Shown here: in pieces, positions 24,185-33,245 of the stretch
Position numbering within the stretch: the first letter of the stretch is position 1
How the letters are laid out: each line of letters opens with the position of its first letter
DNA from: Nocardioides soli
Lineage (GTDB): Bacteria > Actinomycetota > Actinomycetes > Propionibacteriales > Nocardioidaceae
Length of the DNA stretch: 64,000 nucleotides
Assembly (NCBI RefSeq): GCF_014191495.1
Contig: NZ_JACHWR010000002.1
Location: 1,116,001-1,180,000, forward strand
Direction of reading: 5' to 3'
Translations under genes and position numbers: made by a program
Notes under the pieces: model-generated
The model's input: only the letters and a program-made list of their open reading frames with translations
Told to the model about the DNA's origin: nothing
Databases searched by the model: none

Positions 24185-25566
24185 GCTCAGTCATGAGCAC
24201 GCAGACCGTTGCGGGCATCGTCCCCATGATCGATCTCAACCCCTTGGACTGGCTTGGGGACAAGGCCAAGGAGGGCCTGGCCGACGGGTTCACGTCGATG
24301 ATGATGTCGATCTGGTCGGGCGCATTGTGGCTGCTCAAGACCGCCTTCGGACTGATCGACAACTTCACCCCCAACGTCGCCGACCCCGACCTGGCCAAGC
24401 TGTACTCGGTCACCTTGTGGATCGCCCTGGTGATCGCCCTGGTGATGGCGTTCGGCCAGATCGGCCTCGCGATCATCCGGCAGGACGGCCGTGGGTTCGG
24501 CACCCTGGCAGCCGGGGCGGTCCAGTACGGCGTCGTCCTGTCCTGCTGGATCACCGTGAGCGCTGGGTTCATCGCAGCCGCCTCCGGGCTGACCAAGGGC
24601 ATCTTGGACACGCTGCTCGGTGTCGACAGCTTCTCCGGCTACGCGGCAGGCGACGGGTTCGTTGACCGCGTCTCGGGCACGACACAGGCAGCCACGCTCG
24701 GGATCTGTGCGCTGTTCATCCTGATCCCAGCGTCTTTCGGTCACATGGTGATCATGATGGTGCGCTCGGCGGCGCTGCTGATCCTGGTGGCCACCATGCC
24801 CATGGCTGCCGCGGGAGCGCTGTCGGAGGGCACGAAGTCGTGGATGTGGAAGTCGATCCGCTGGTTCTTGGCCTGTGTGCTGATGGAGCCGCTGCTGGCG
24901 CTGATGGTGGGAATGGGCACGCAGTTCGCCTGGGCCGGCATGCCCGACGGTGAGGAGCAGAGCCCCGCTGAGACGGTGCTGCACTTCTCCTCGACGTCGG
25001 AGAACATCGGCATGTCCGTGGTCGGGTCGATCATCATGTTGGTGGCCTGTTTCATGCCGCTGGTGTTGTTCCGGCTGCTGGCCTTCGTCGACCCCGGCAC
25101 CGCTTCGGGTGCCTCGTTCCGGTCGACGATGCACGCCAACGGCGGCGTCGCCGGCCTGTTGAAGGGCAAGGGCGCCGGCGCCCAGGCGTCTGGCTCTGGT
25201 GCTGCCAGCGAGACCGCCTCGGACGGACGCACTACTTCAGAGAACGGTGCTGAGGCTGAGACCGCGAACCGGTTCCAGTCCTCGGGGTTCAAGAAGTTCG
25301 GCGGCAAGGTCGGCGGGGTCGTTGGCGGCGCCATGGAGAAGACCGGGAAGGTCGCCCAGGCCGGCGCCTCGATGAGCGTCGACGTGCTCGGCCAGTCCGG
25401 CATCGGCAACCAGGGCTACTACCCGACCGACCACACCCCCAAGCAGAAGCAGCAGGGACAGCAGAGGCAGAAGCTCCGGCCCCTCAACGACACCAACGGC
25501 GACGGCGTCGCCAACGACATTCCACCCGAGGCCCAGGCCGCAGTTGAGGACGGAGCGTTCGCATGA
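24181..25566 (+). CDS. VirB6/TrbL-like polytopic membrane protein
   Basis: 461 aa from ATG 24181; the longer frame from 23980 is shadow. About seven hydrophobic helices between residues 30 and 310 (for example LYSVTLWIALVIALVMAFGQ and a LLILVATMPMAAAGALSEG segment), followed by a soluble Gly/Ala/Gln-rich tail of 150 residues. This matches VirB6/TrbL channel proteins. It is translationally coupled on both sides (ATGA). Confidence 0.82.
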   Translation: MSSVMSTQTVAGIVPMIDLNPLDWLGDKAKEGLADGFTSMMMSIWSGALWLLKTAFGLIDNFTPNVADPDLAKLYSVTLWIALVIALVMAFGQIGLAIIRQDGRGFGTLAAGAVQYGVVLSCWITVSAGFIAAASGLTKGILDTLLGVDSFSGYAAGDGFVDRVSGTTQAATLGICALFILIPASFGHMVIMMVRSAALLILVATMPMAAAGALSEGTKSWMWKSIRWFLACVLMEPLLALMVGMGTQFAWAGMPDGEEQSPAETVLHFSSTSENIGMSVVGSIIMLVACFMPLVLFRLLAFVDPGTASGASFRSTMHANGGVAGLLKGKGAGAQASGSGAASETASDGRTTSENGAEAETANRFQSSGFKKFGGKVGGVVGGAMEKTGKVAQAGASMSVDVLGQSGIGNQGYYPTDHTPKQKQQGQQRQKLRPLNDTNGDGVANDIPPEAQAAVEDGAFA

Positions 25567-27101
25567 GTGTCTACGGAGCATCCGCGACCCGTGACCGGCA
25601 GGCCTGGCTCTTCGGGCTCACCGGCCCCCAGTTCTTCATGGTGCTGGCCGCCGGGTTCCCGACCTGGATGGCGATCGCCATCGGGCAGTGGCTCGTACTG
25701 CTCGGCCTCGTCCCGATGTGGGGCGTGGTTGCGCTACTGACCTGCCTACCGATCCGAGGCCACTCAGCCTTCCAATGGATCGGCGTCCTGTTTCGGCACC
25801 TGACCGGGGCAGCGTTCGGCTGGTCCCGGTTCCAGTCCAAGGCCGCCGCCGGCGACCTCGACCTCGGGGACGCAGACGACGATGAGGACGACGGCGACGC
25901 GGGCGAGGCGGACCTCCCCGGCATCCTGTCCGGCATCCAGATCCACGACGGCCCGCCGATGACCGGACAGACCGCACGCCCGGCGATCATCCAGAACCAC
26001 GCAACCCGCACGTGGGCGGCCACCGCGCGGGTCGTCCACCCCGGAATCGGGATGAGCGACGACGCAGATCGGTTCCGCATGGGCGCCGGCCTGACCGAGA
26101 TGATGGAGGCCGCGACCGCCGGCAACCAGATCGACCTGGTCGTCGTTCAGGTCCGCACCATCCCCGACGACGGCACCGAGCGCGACGAGTGGGTGCGTCA
26201 CAACGCGCGCCCCGACGAGCCCGAGGTTTCAGCCCGGGTCAACGCCCAGCTGGAGTCGATGACCGCCGGCGCGGCCGTGCGCCGCGAGGCCTTCGTTACC
26301 GTGGTGGTTCGCGAGGACGTCATCAACAAGGACGCCAAGCGCGCTGGGCGAGGCGTGATGGGTCGCGCACGCATCCTGTACTCGGTGCTGGCCGAGGTGG
26401 AAGCCCGACTGACTGGGTCGATCGGCTGCACGCGGGTGAACTGGCTCGACAGCTCCGAGCTCGCAGTGGCGATCCGGACCGGCTTCGAGCCCGGTGATGC
26501 GCCCGCGCTCGCGGACGCGGCGATCCACCACCGCGAAGACCCGGCGATCACAGCAGGTGTCCCGCTTGGCGCCGCCGGTCCGACGAACGCGTCGACCGCG
26601 CTGCGGTCCTACCGGCACGGGGAGTGGGAGTCGATCTCCTCCACAATCCTGCTGCCCCGCAAGGGTGCCCGGATGGGTGCGTTGGCGCGGGTGCTGGTGC
26701 CGTCCCAGCCGGGCGAGCGGCGCGCGCTGACGGTGTTCTACCGGCCGGTCTCGCAGCAGGCGGCCGACCGGGCCACCGGCCAGGCGCAGATGTCGGCGGT
26801 GATGGCCGGCACGCTGCGCGAGAAGGCCGGCAAGGTCGAGCGGGCCAAGGACCGACAGTCGGTGGGCAAGCTGCACGAGCGCGACGAGAGGCTCGAGATG
26901 GGTCGCTCACTGGTCAAGGTGTCCTCGGCGGTCTCGGTCACGGTTCCGGCGGGGTGGAACATCCAGGACTTCGGCCGCCGTCTCGACGCCTCGATCCGTA
27001 TCAGCGGCTTCACCCCACTCCCTCTGGACGGGGCACACGACGCGGCCTTCGCCGTGTCCGCGATCCCGCTGGGGGCAGGCCTGCCGAAGAAGCGCCGCTA
27101 A
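25563..27101 (+). CDS. SCO6880-family conjugation protein (VirB3/PrgI-like with VirB4 N-domain)
   Basis: 512 aa. Two hydrophobic helices at about residues 20-62 resemble PrgI/VirB3. An acidic stretch (DLDLGDADDDEDDGDAGEAD) follows, then a large cytoplasmic domain that includes EVSARVNAQLESM, FVTVVVREDV, SISSTILLPRKGARMG and RALTVFYRPVSQQAADR. This body looks like the N-terminal domain of VirB4-type ATPases, and the VirB4-like protein encoded next is short and lacks such a domain. I infer that VirB4 is split here between two genes. The name SCO6880 comes from the family known in Streptomyces. Confidence 0.75.
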   Translation: MSVYGASATRDRQAWLFGLTGPQFFMVLAAGFPTWMAIAIGQWLVLLGLVPMWGVVALLTCLPIRGHSAFQWIGVLFRHLTGAAFGWSRFQSKAAAGDLDLGDADDDEDDGDAGEADLPGILSGIQIHDGPPMTGQTARPAIIQNHATRTWAATARVVHPGIGMSDDADRFRMGAGLTEMMEAATAGNQIDLVVVQVRTIPDDGTERDEWVRHNARPDEPEVSARVNAQLESMTAGAAVRREAFVTVVVREDVINKDAKRAGRGVMGRARILYSVLAEVEARLTGSIGCTRVNWLDSSELAVAIRTGFEPGDAPALADAAIHHREDPAITAGVPLGAAGPTNASTALRSYRHGEWESISSTILLPRKGARMGALARVLVPSQPGERRALTVFYRPVSQQAADRATGQAQMSAVMAGTLREKAGKVERAKDRQSVGKLHERDERLEMGRSLVKVSSAVSVTVPAGWNIQDFGRRLDASIRISGFTPLPLDGAHDAAFAVSAIPLGAGLPKKRR

Positions 27102-27150
27102 CCCGAGAAGCGCGCAGACCCGGCCCGGCCTGAACAGCCCGGTCGTCAGA

Positions 27151-27177
27151 TGTCCGATTTGGCGGCCGCGCTGTTGC
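27151..27177 (+). promoter_or_regulatory. Bipartite transfer motif, site 3
   Basis: TGTCCGAT (27151-27158), 14 bases, GTTGCTTCTCC (from 27173), ATG exactly 15 bases after the G of GTTGC. It lies between the SCO6880-family gene and the 52-aa/VirB4 pair, so it probably gives the downstream half of the operon its own transcription start. Confidence 0.72.
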
Positions 27178-27187
27178 TTCTCCAGGC

Positions 27188-27346
27188 ATGGAGCACCAAT
27201 CCGCCCTGCCGAAGGAGACACCTGTGATATCGACGCAATCGAGGAACCGCTCGGACCTGGGCGCGGCGGGACCGCCGCTGGTTGGTCGCCTGCACGCGAT
27301 GGCGATCACGCACCCCTCGCCGCGCGTGACGACGGGGGAGTGGTGA
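27188..27346 (+). CDS. Short ORF (52 aa) ahead of the VirB4 gene
   Basis: ATG at the position fixed by the conserved motif, 52 codons, stop overlapping the VirB4 start (GTGA at 27343-27346). An internal GTG at 27224 has a strong AAGGAGA site and may be used as well. The protein has no recognisable domain (MEHQSALPKETPVIS at the start, RVTTGEW at the end). It may be a translational-coupling leader or a real small protein. Confidence 0.45.
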   Translation: MEHQSALPKETPVISTQSRNRSDLGAAGPPLVGRLHAMAITHPSPRVTTGEW

Positions 27347-28884
27347 GCGTGGCGGCGACCAAGACCCGCGCTCGTGGTGGCTCGAAGACCTCGCGGCCGT
27401 CGTCGCGGACGATCGACGACCTGCTGTCGGACTTCGGGACCACGATGCCGCGCAAGGCGGCTCCGGTCGCGGATCCCCCGACCGAGAAGCTGTTCCCCGG
27501 TTCGGTCAAGCCCAACGGCGTACGCCGGATGGGGCATGGGTGGGCGGCCACGATGCCGCCGCTGGCCGGCTATCAGATGACCTCGGAGGAGACCCCGGCC
27601 CTGTGGCCTCTGATCTCCGGTGACGGGCTCCCGCCGTCGGGTGCCGAGATGGGATACGACGTCCTCTCGGGCGGCAAGTTCTACTGCGACCCGATGGGCT
27701 GGGTGCTCGACGACTCGATCCCGGTCACCAACCCCAACATCTTCATCTTCGGCAAGCCGGGTCGAGGGAAGTCCGCGACCGTCAAGGCGTTCATGCTCCG
27801 GATGATCCGATACGGCTACCGGTCCCTGGTACTCGGCGACGTCAAGGACGAGTACGAGGACCTCGCCCGGTTCCTCGGCGTCGACCCGTTCCGCATCGGC
27901 CCCGGTCTCGCGGGCCGGATCAACCCACTCGACCTCGGCCCGCTCGGCGTGGACTGGGAGAAGCAGACTCGCGAGGAGCAGCACCGCCGCGCGAACGTGA
28001 TCTTCAACCGCTGGCTGTTCCTGATCCGGGGTCTGATTGGCTCCCAGGGCGTGACGTTCACCCCGACCGAGGAGCGGGTCATCAACAAGGTGCTGCGGCA
28101 CCTGACCGGCTGGTCTGTTGGCGCCTCCCGGCTCAAGCCGGTCACCATTCCGCAGGTGTGGGCAGCACTGGACTCGCCCACGAAAGACCTGGTCGCGGAC
28201 TGCCGCTACGCCACCGAGCAGGATTTCTACGACGGCACCCGGCCGCTGCGCGACGCGCTGGGTGCTCTGTGCGAGGGATCGCTGCAGGGCATGTTCGACA
28301 CTGAGTCGACCTTCAACCCCGACTGGCGTGCACCGATCCAGACGCTGTCGCTGCGCTCGCTTCACGAGACCGGCAACAAGGTCGCCGTGGGCATCGCGCT
28401 GATGTGCCTCAACTCCTGGGGTCAGGGCATGCGGGAGACCGCATCGGCAGGTGATCGGCGGATCGTGCTCCGAGACGAGGCGTGGCTGCAGACCCGGCTG
28501 TCGCTGGACGCGGTCATGGCGCTGGACGCCAACCTGCGGCTTTCCCGCACCGAGGGCGACATCCAGCTGGTGACCTACCACAAGCCGTCCGACCCGCTCT
28601 CGGCCGGCGACGAGGGCAGCCAGGCCGCTCAGATCGCCAAGGACCTGCTCAACCTCTCCGACGTGCGGATCTTGATGGGTCAGGACGAGTCGGTCGCCGA
28701 CGAGCTCGGCCGTCTGATGGGGCTCTCGGAGATGCAGCAGTCCGTGATCACGAACTGGGCGATGCAGGAGAAGGGCCGCGCCCTGTGGATGGTCGGCGAC
28801 CAGCGGTACAAGGTGCAGACGCTGCTCACGCCTCTCGAAAGGCGGCTCACGTACACCAACGACGCGATCGACCCGGCTCTTTAG
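27340..28884 (+). CDS. VirB4-like conjugation ATPase
   Basis: 514 aa from GTG 27340 (GTG 27343 equally possible and overlaps the short ORF stop). P-loop ATPase with Walker A FGKPGRGKSATVKAF near residue 140, Walker B RRIVLRDEAW near 375, and the VirB4/TraC-type sequences FRIGPGLAGRINPLDLGPLG and DIQLVTYHKPSDPLSAG. It energises assembly of the transfer channel. It is shorter than usual VirB4 (about 800 aa), probably because the N-terminal domain is on the upstream SCO6880-family gene. The transfer operon is interrupted after it by a recombinase island. Confidence 0.88.
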   Translation: MVSVAATKTRARGGSKTSRPSSRTIDDLLSDFGTTMPRKAAPVADPPTEKLFPGSVKPNGVRRMGHGWAATMPPLAGYQMTSEETPALWPLISGDGLPPSGAEMGYDVLSGGKFYCDPMGWVLDDSIPVTNPNIFIFGKPGRGKSATVKAFMLRMIRYGYRSLVLGDVKDEYEDLARFLGVDPFRIGPGLAGRINPLDLGPLGVDWEKQTREEQHRRANVIFNRWLFLIRGLIGSQGVTFTPTEERVINKVLRHLTGWSVGASRLKPVTIPQVWAALDSPTKDLVADCRYATEQDFYDGTRPLRDALGALCEGSLQGMFDTESTFNPDWRAPIQTLSLRSLHETGNKVAVGIALMCLNSWGQGMRETASAGDRRIVLRDEAWLQTRLSLDAVMALDANLRLSRTEGDIQLVTYHKPSDPLSAGDEGSQAAQIAKDLLNLSDVRILMGQDESVADELGRLMGLSEMQQSVITNWAMQEKGRALWMVGDQRYKVQTLLTPLERRLTYTNDAIDPAL

Positions 28885-29095
28885 AAGTTCCCATGAATAT
28901 TGACGGTTTTGACGCGAACTTGAGCACGCTCGGTGCTCTAAGCGTACTTGGATGCTCAGGTTCACGGAACTCGTGCATCTGTGGGGCAGAACCCTCCGGA
29001 GGGTGGGCAGCCGCGATAGGCCGACCGAGGTGTGGCACTCGGCGTCCGGTTGGTCAGGTGGCCGAGTCGGCCGAGACGGAGCCAGACCCTTGGAC

Positions 29096-29308
29096 TCAGC
29101 GGGCGAAGGTCAGTAGCGCTGCGGCGACGATGACCAAGAGCGCGGTGACTAGTGCCTCCAGACGGTGCTGTCGTACCAGATGTCGTCCCTCACGCTTGAT
29201 GTGCCACAGGGTGTCCGTGGGCATCGGTGGCGGGTGGGCGACCGCCTCGTTGAGCCTGGCGCGGAAGTCGTCGAGGTCCATGTGTGGACCTTCGTCGGTG
29301 TTGTTCAT
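29096..29308 (-). CDS. Small tail-anchored membrane protein
   Basis: 70 aa, below most annotation cutoffs. ATG 29308 is preceded by GGAGG at 9 bases. Residues 1-50 are soluble and charged (HMDLDDFRARLNEAV, WHIKREGRHLVRQHR). Residues 50-68 form one hydrophobic helix at the C-terminus (LVTALLVIVAAALLTFA). Function unknown. The 333-base gap upstream (29309-29641) shows no gene; an AT-rich TATATA at 29361-29366 could be part of its promoter. Confidence 0.55.
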   Translation of the reverse strand: MNNTDEGPHMDLDDFRARLNEAVAHPPPMPTDTLWHIKREGRHLVRQHRLEALVTALLVIVAAALLTFAR

Positions 29309-29641
29309 CGTCTCGTGCCTCCATGGTTTACCGCGGCCCAGCCGTCGCCGGGCCTCTACCTATATAGACGTGGCGAGTTGGAGTCACGTTGGCATGCAGA
29401 TCGCAAAGCCGCTGTCGGTGCGAAGTTCCGGCCGGCGGCTGTCGGCTGCGTGGGATGCGCGGACTGTCCGATCGCGGGCGGGAGGCGCCGTCACCGTGCG
29501 GCTTGCCCAACCCGCATTGTCGGCGACGCGGACGCGCCGAGCTCGGGTCCATGGGCTGATCGCAGCGAACTCGAGCTTCCACGTGGGGGCACGGGGGGTG
29601 GTGTGTCCATGCAACCGGTGATCGTGGTCGATCCGTCCGGC

Positions 29642-31453
29642 TCATTCGGTTTCGGGGTGAGCCTTTGGAAACTGTGTGAGCGCGCCGTGCACGGTAAGGT
29701 CGGGGTGCTCGACGGTCTTGAGGTAGCGGGTGGCTCCGGCGACGCTCAGGCCGAAGAGGTCGCAGAGGCGGCGTACGTCGCCGCCGTTGGCGCGGATCTC
29801 GTGGAGGATGCGGTCTTCGCGCAGGGCCTGGGGTCGGAACGCGGTGTCCTTCCACGGGTAGGCCCGGCCGACCGGGACGAGCCGGGGTGCGGTGCGGCGG
29901 TTGATGAGCAGGTGCGGGTTGGCGCTGCTCGGCCAGGTCTGGTTGCGGTAGTCCAGCCAGGCCGAGAGGCGGGTCCGTACCGGTGCGGCGAGCGGGATGT
30001 CGCGACCGTCCAGTTCCATCCGACCGTCGCTGATGTCGGTCAACCGGAGCTCGCGGAGCTGTTTGCCGGTCAGGGCATGGAACGCCACCAGGGCAACGGA
30101 CAGCGCGACCGCGGGGTTAGGCGAGTGCAGCTCGGCCCGGATCAGCGCGGTGTCCATCGGCAGCGGGATGGTGGTGGCGATCGGTGCGGTCTGGAATCCC
30201 TTCATCGGGTCGGCGAAGACGAGCCGGCGACCCTTGAGGATCTTGAACAGCGACTTCAGACCGTTTTCTGCGAAGTGGCGCCGGGTGTTGTCGACCGGGA
30301 GCGTGGCGAGGGCGTCACGGATGTCGTCTTGGGTGATCTCGGCGAAGGTCCGCTTCCCGGCTTCGACCCAGGTCTGCACGACCGGAGCGATGCCCAGGAT
30401 GTGCAGTCGCACCGTGGCCGGATCGCGGGGGATCTGACGGGGCTGCTGCCGAGAGCCGCCGAGCATGATCTGCAGCCACAGCTGGAGGTGCTCGCGCATC
30501 ACGGGTGGCAGTTGGCCGGTGGCGATGAACTTGGCGTTGAAGTACCGCTCGGCCAGGGTGGGGACGTCCTCGACAAGCAGCCCGGCTTCGGCGAGCACGT
30601 CGAGGGTGGAGGAGATGGTGCCGTCGTAGCGGCGCAGCGCCACAACGTCGCTGGCCAGGATCTTCGCGGTCGAGGTCGGACGCAGAGTCTGCAGCACCCG
30701 CAGAGACCGGATGACGGCGTTGCGTTGACGAACGCTCCAGCCGTACCGGTCGGCGTGGGCGTTGACGACGCCCGCGCAGTAGCGGGTCAACTCGCTGTCC
30801 TCGTCCAGCACACGTCGTCGGACCACCTCGGGATCCGGCGCGATGTCGAACAGCGTCAGCTGCACCCAGGCCTGGTCGTCGAACCGGGTGCCGGGCTGGT
30901 ACGGCAGCCGGTTCTTGTACCGGCTCCTGGCAGGTCGTCGGGGCTCGGCTGGTGGCATCGGCCATGCGCGCCGCTTGAACAGCATGTTGGCGAAGAACAG
31001 CTGCTGGCTGTGGCGGTTGGCCGCCGCGACGTCGGGGCCGCGGCCGGGTTCTTGCACCATCCGCGCCTGCTCGAGGCACAGCCGGCAGGCCTGGGTATCG
31101 CTGACGCGGGTCTGGCGGCGGCAGTAGCGGCAGGTCCCTTCCGGGTTGTGGGTGTCCCACCACCGACACGACGAACATGTCCAGTTGCGCGAGGGGTAGA
31201 CACCCCACGCGAAGCATCCCTTGCAGGCGCCGACGTGCTCGGGGCTGCGGGGGTGACAGCGCAGGCACATGCCCTGGCTGAAGTACTCGTCGCGGCTCCC
31301 GCAGCGCACGCACGGCGGCGGTGCGAACGGTCCGCCGGGCAGGCACTCGTAGCAGAAGTCGACTCGGGGCTTGGTCCACGCGACCCGGCTGGCCTGGCAG
31401 CGGTTGCATTTCGGTGGGACCCGCAGCGCCGCGTTCGGTCCAGGTGCGGGCAC
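29642..31453 (-). CDS. Zinc-ribbon protein with recombinase-like C-terminus, degenerate
   Basis: 603 aa from GTG 31453. The first 150 residues contain about nine CxxC pairs (CNRCQ, CYECL, CVRCG, CLRCH, CKGCF, CSSCR, CRYCR, CRLCL), suggesting four or five zinc ribbons. The rest resembles a phage-type integrase: SAM-like core-binding part and LVAFHALTGKQLRELRLTDI, where the usual catalytic Arg is missing, then DVRRLCDLFGLSVAGATRYL, where His and the second Arg are lost but a Tyr remains. It probably binds DNA and assists the intact recombinase encoded upstream in the same operon. Confidence 0.7.
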   Translation of the reverse strand: MPAPGPNAALRVPPKCNRCQASRVAWTKPRVDFCYECLPGGPFAPPPCVRCGSRDEYFSQGMCLRCHPRSPEHVGACKGCFAWGVYPSRNWTCSSCRWWDTHNPEGTCRYCRRQTRVSDTQACRLCLEQARMVQEPGRGPDVAAANRHSQQLFFANMLFKRRAWPMPPAEPRRPARSRYKNRLPYQPGTRFDDQAWVQLTLFDIAPDPEVVRRRVLDEDSELTRYCAGVVNAHADRYGWSVRQRNAVIRSLRVLQTLRPTSTAKILASDVVALRRYDGTISSTLDVLAEAGLLVEDVPTLAERYFNAKFIATGQLPPVMREHLQLWLQIMLGGSRQQPRQIPRDPATVRLHILGIAPVVQTWVEAGKRTFAEITQDDIRDALATLPVDNTRRHFAENGLKSLFKILKGRRLVFADPMKGFQTAPIATTIPLPMDTALIRAELHSPNPAVALSVALVAFHALTGKQLRELRLTDISDGRMELDGRDIPLAAPVRTRLSAWLDYRNQTWPSSANPHLLINRRTAPRLVPVGRAYPWKDTAFRPQALREDRILHEIRANGGDVRRLCDLFGLSVAGATRYLKTVEHPDLTVHGALTQFPKAHPETE

Positions 31454-31500
31454 GACAACCTCACCAACGTCCCAACCGCGATCCGGGTGGTGGCCGGGTC

Positions 31501-31881
31501 CTACAGCGGGGGCCGCGAACGCGGCTTCCCAAACCGCGGCGCCACCACCGGCCCGCCGCCATCGCCGCCCTTGCCACCCTTACCGCCGTTGCCATCGGGG
31601 TCGTCGTCGCCGCCACCGTTGCCGTTGGCGACATCCGTGGCTCGGGGGCGACGGGCTGCGACCTTGTCGGGTTCGAGGCTCATCAAATCGTTGGGGGTGC
31701 ACTCCAGCACCGCGCAGAGCACGTCGAGCTCTTCGAGTCGCATCGTGGGTGGGGTTCCGGCCCACCAGGACGACATCTTGCCGGCGGAGATCTCGAGCCC
31801 GGCATCGGCGAGCATCCGGCGCATCTGGGCCGACTTCCAGATCCCTCGTTCGGCGGCACGCAGCCGCAGGTTCCATTGCAT
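31501..31881 (-). CDS. XRE-type HTH protein with Gly/Asp-rich tail
   Basis: 126 aa from ATG 31881, with GGAAGGTAGGGA upstream; the longer 189-aa frame overlaps the recombinase gene and is shadow at its start. Residues 1-70 form a Cro/C1-type HTH (IWKSAQMRRMLADAGLEISA, CAVLECTPNDLMSLEPD). The tail (about 80-126) is almost pure Gly/Asp/Lys (NGNGGGDDDPDGNGGKGGKG). It sits 10 bp downstream of the recombinase and 47 bp before the zinc-ribbon gene. Likely the regulator or DNA-binding partner of this trio. Confidence 0.78.
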   Translation of the reverse strand: MQWNLRLRAAERGIWKSAQMRRMLADAGLEISAGKMSSWWAGTPPTMRLEELDVLCAVLECTPNDLMSLEPDKVAARRPRATDVANGNGGGDDDPDGNGGKGGKGGDGGGPVVAPRFGKPRSRPPL

Positions 31882-31891
31882 CAGCTCGTCC

Positions 31892-32998
31892 CTACCTTCC
31901 CTGAAAGCCGTTGAGTCCGTTGGTGGCGAACCGGACTTCGAGGCGCTGGTTGGAGGCGTCCCAGGCCCGTTCGATCTGCTCGGCGCGGACGTGCACGTAC
32001 CCGGATGTAGTGGCCAACCAGAGATGACCCAAGAGCTCCTGGAGGGCCTTGATGTCCATCCCGGCGGCATACAGCGACGAGGCGCAGTAGTGGCGCAGCA
32101 CGTGTGGTGTCATCCGTCCCGTCCAGGCCGGCAGCGACTGCTCGACCTGGATCCCGAGGGCCCGTCGCAGCGCGTTGTCACCGACGCGGCCGCATCGGTC
32201 GAGGTCACGGTCGAATCGTTCCGAGGGCAGCAGCGGCGCGTCCGGGTCGGCGAAGTCGTGGCCGTACTGGGGACGGATCTCGGCCATCCACCAGTCCATC
32301 AACTGGTCGACGCCGTTGATCGCGGGCACCAGGCGCTGCTTGGGGCCGCTGCCGCGGCTGCCCTTGCCGTACCGGACGTGGAGCTTACCGTAGCTGCCCA
32401 GGTCGGGGCGCCAGTCGCGGATGTCGAGCTTGACGGTCTCGTTGATCCGCAGACCAACGCGGCGCCACAGCGAGGCGGCGAAGTAGTCCCGTGCGGCCGG
32501 CAGGTACTTGCGTGCGTGGGTCACCGAGTCCCGCCAGGCGGTGAAGAGCGCATCGACTTCCTCATCGGAGGGCGGCACCCGGACCTTGCCCAGCGAGGCT
32601 CCGTGCTGGCGGTTGAACTCATCGATCGGCTGCTCAACCTGGACGCCGGTCGTGCGGCGGATGACTCCGTCGTAGCGGGCGATGACGAACTCGTAGAACA
32701 CCGACAGCGTGCCGGCCTTGCCGGCCCGGGTGGACACCGTGTGCCCGCGACGGCGTTGCTCGGCCAAGAACGAGTCGGCGTCAGCGAAGGTCGCCTCCCA
32801 CAGCGGACCGGTCAATGTTCGGGCGAACTCGATGATCACCGCCCGGGTCCGCCGCACGTGTCCATCGCTCAGTCCCGCCGCGGCCATCGCGAGCGCGTAC
32901 TGGTCGACGATCTCCTGCTCGAAGTCCGCGACCGCGTGAGCACCTGTCAGTACCGGATCCTCGCCGCTGCCGCCCGGGAGCGCGACAAGTCCCATCAC
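31892..32998 (-). CDS. Tyrosine recombinase/integrase of the nested island
   Basis: 368 aa; start GTG 32998 or the adjacent ATG 32995, with GAAGGTG upstream. It has an N-terminal SAM-like core-binding domain (about 25-130) and a catalytic domain with all residues: Arg in RRVGLRINETVKLDIRDW, HVLRHYCASSLY (HxxR), LLGHLWLATT (H/W) and Tyr in SGYVHV. It should be the active enzyme of the three-gene island. Confidence 0.9.
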   Translation of the reverse strand: MMGLVALPGGSGEDPVLTGAHAVADFEQEIVDQYALAMAAAGLSDGHVRRTRAVIIEFARTLTGPLWEATFADADSFLAEQRRRGHTVSTRAGKAGTLSVFYEFVIARYDGVIRRTTGVQVEQPIDEFNRQHGASLGKVRVPPSDEEVDALFTAWRDSVTHARKYLPAARDYFAASLWRRVGLRINETVKLDIRDWRPDLGSYGKLHVRYGKGSRGSGPKQRLVPAINGVDQLMDWWMAEIRPQYGHDFADPDAPLLPSERFDRDLDRCGRVGDNALRRALGIQVEQSLPAWTGRMTPHVLRHYCASSLYAAGMDIKALQELLGHLWLATTSGYVHVRAEQIERAWDASNQRLEVRFATNGLNGFQGR

Positions 32999-33245
32999 CC
33001 ATCACCTTCAACGGAGGCGGCCATGCGTCGACGCTACCAGCAAATCGTCAGGCACAGTGACAGTTCATCAATTGTTCGCCGAAGCGGCGCTGAACTGACG
33101 CCACCTGCCCAAACGCGAATCCCGTCCGCGAATCAGGCCAACGAACCTGAGCGGATGGGGATTGTGACCTGAATGTTCGCCGGATTTCTGACGGTCTCGC
33201 GCCGAACTCGCACACGCTCGGCGTCCGCCTGAGGAGGTCGTAGTC

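Larger units (their letters stand above)
28898..33225. mobile_element. Recombinase-trio island inserted in the transfer operon
   Basis: Four minus-strand genes (70-aa membrane protein, zinc-ribbon recombinase-like protein, XRE-type protein, tyrosine recombinase) lie between the plus-strand VirB4 gene and the secreted hydrolase gene. Imperfect direct repeats flank them: TGACGGTTTTGACGCGAACT at about 28902, continuing TGAGCACGCTCGG, and TGACGGTCTCGCGCCGAACT at about 33190, continuing CGCACACGCTCGG. By eye 25 of 33 positions agree. They may be attachment sites. The island is self-contained in orientation and probably a late arrival. Confidence 0.5.

Noticed and set aside
25850..25920. GAC/GAG-rich tract considered as a repeat element
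   Set aside because: It encodes the acidic linker of the SCO6880-family protein and has no independent structure.
28995..29010. CCCTCCGGAGGG palindrome considered as a terminator after VirB4
   Set aside because: Perfect 12-bp palindrome but no loop and no T tract; it could equally be a protein site or chance in GC-rich DNA.
29461..29490. Another TGTCCGAT at 29465
   Set aside because: It lacks the GTTGC half at the 14-base spacing and is not upstream of a plus-strand start.
31560..31640. Short tandem-like CCGCC/CCACC repeats resembling a microsatellite or CRISPR-like array
   Set aside because: They encode the Gly/Asp-rich tail of the XRE protein on the minus strand; units are irregular and there are no spacers.
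29165..33172. Plus-strand open frame of 1335 codons
   Set aside because: It runs antisense to the recombinase island, where the minus-strand proteins have clear integrase and XRE motifs. Its own translation is compositionally odd and matches nothing; high-GC antisense frames stay open by chance.
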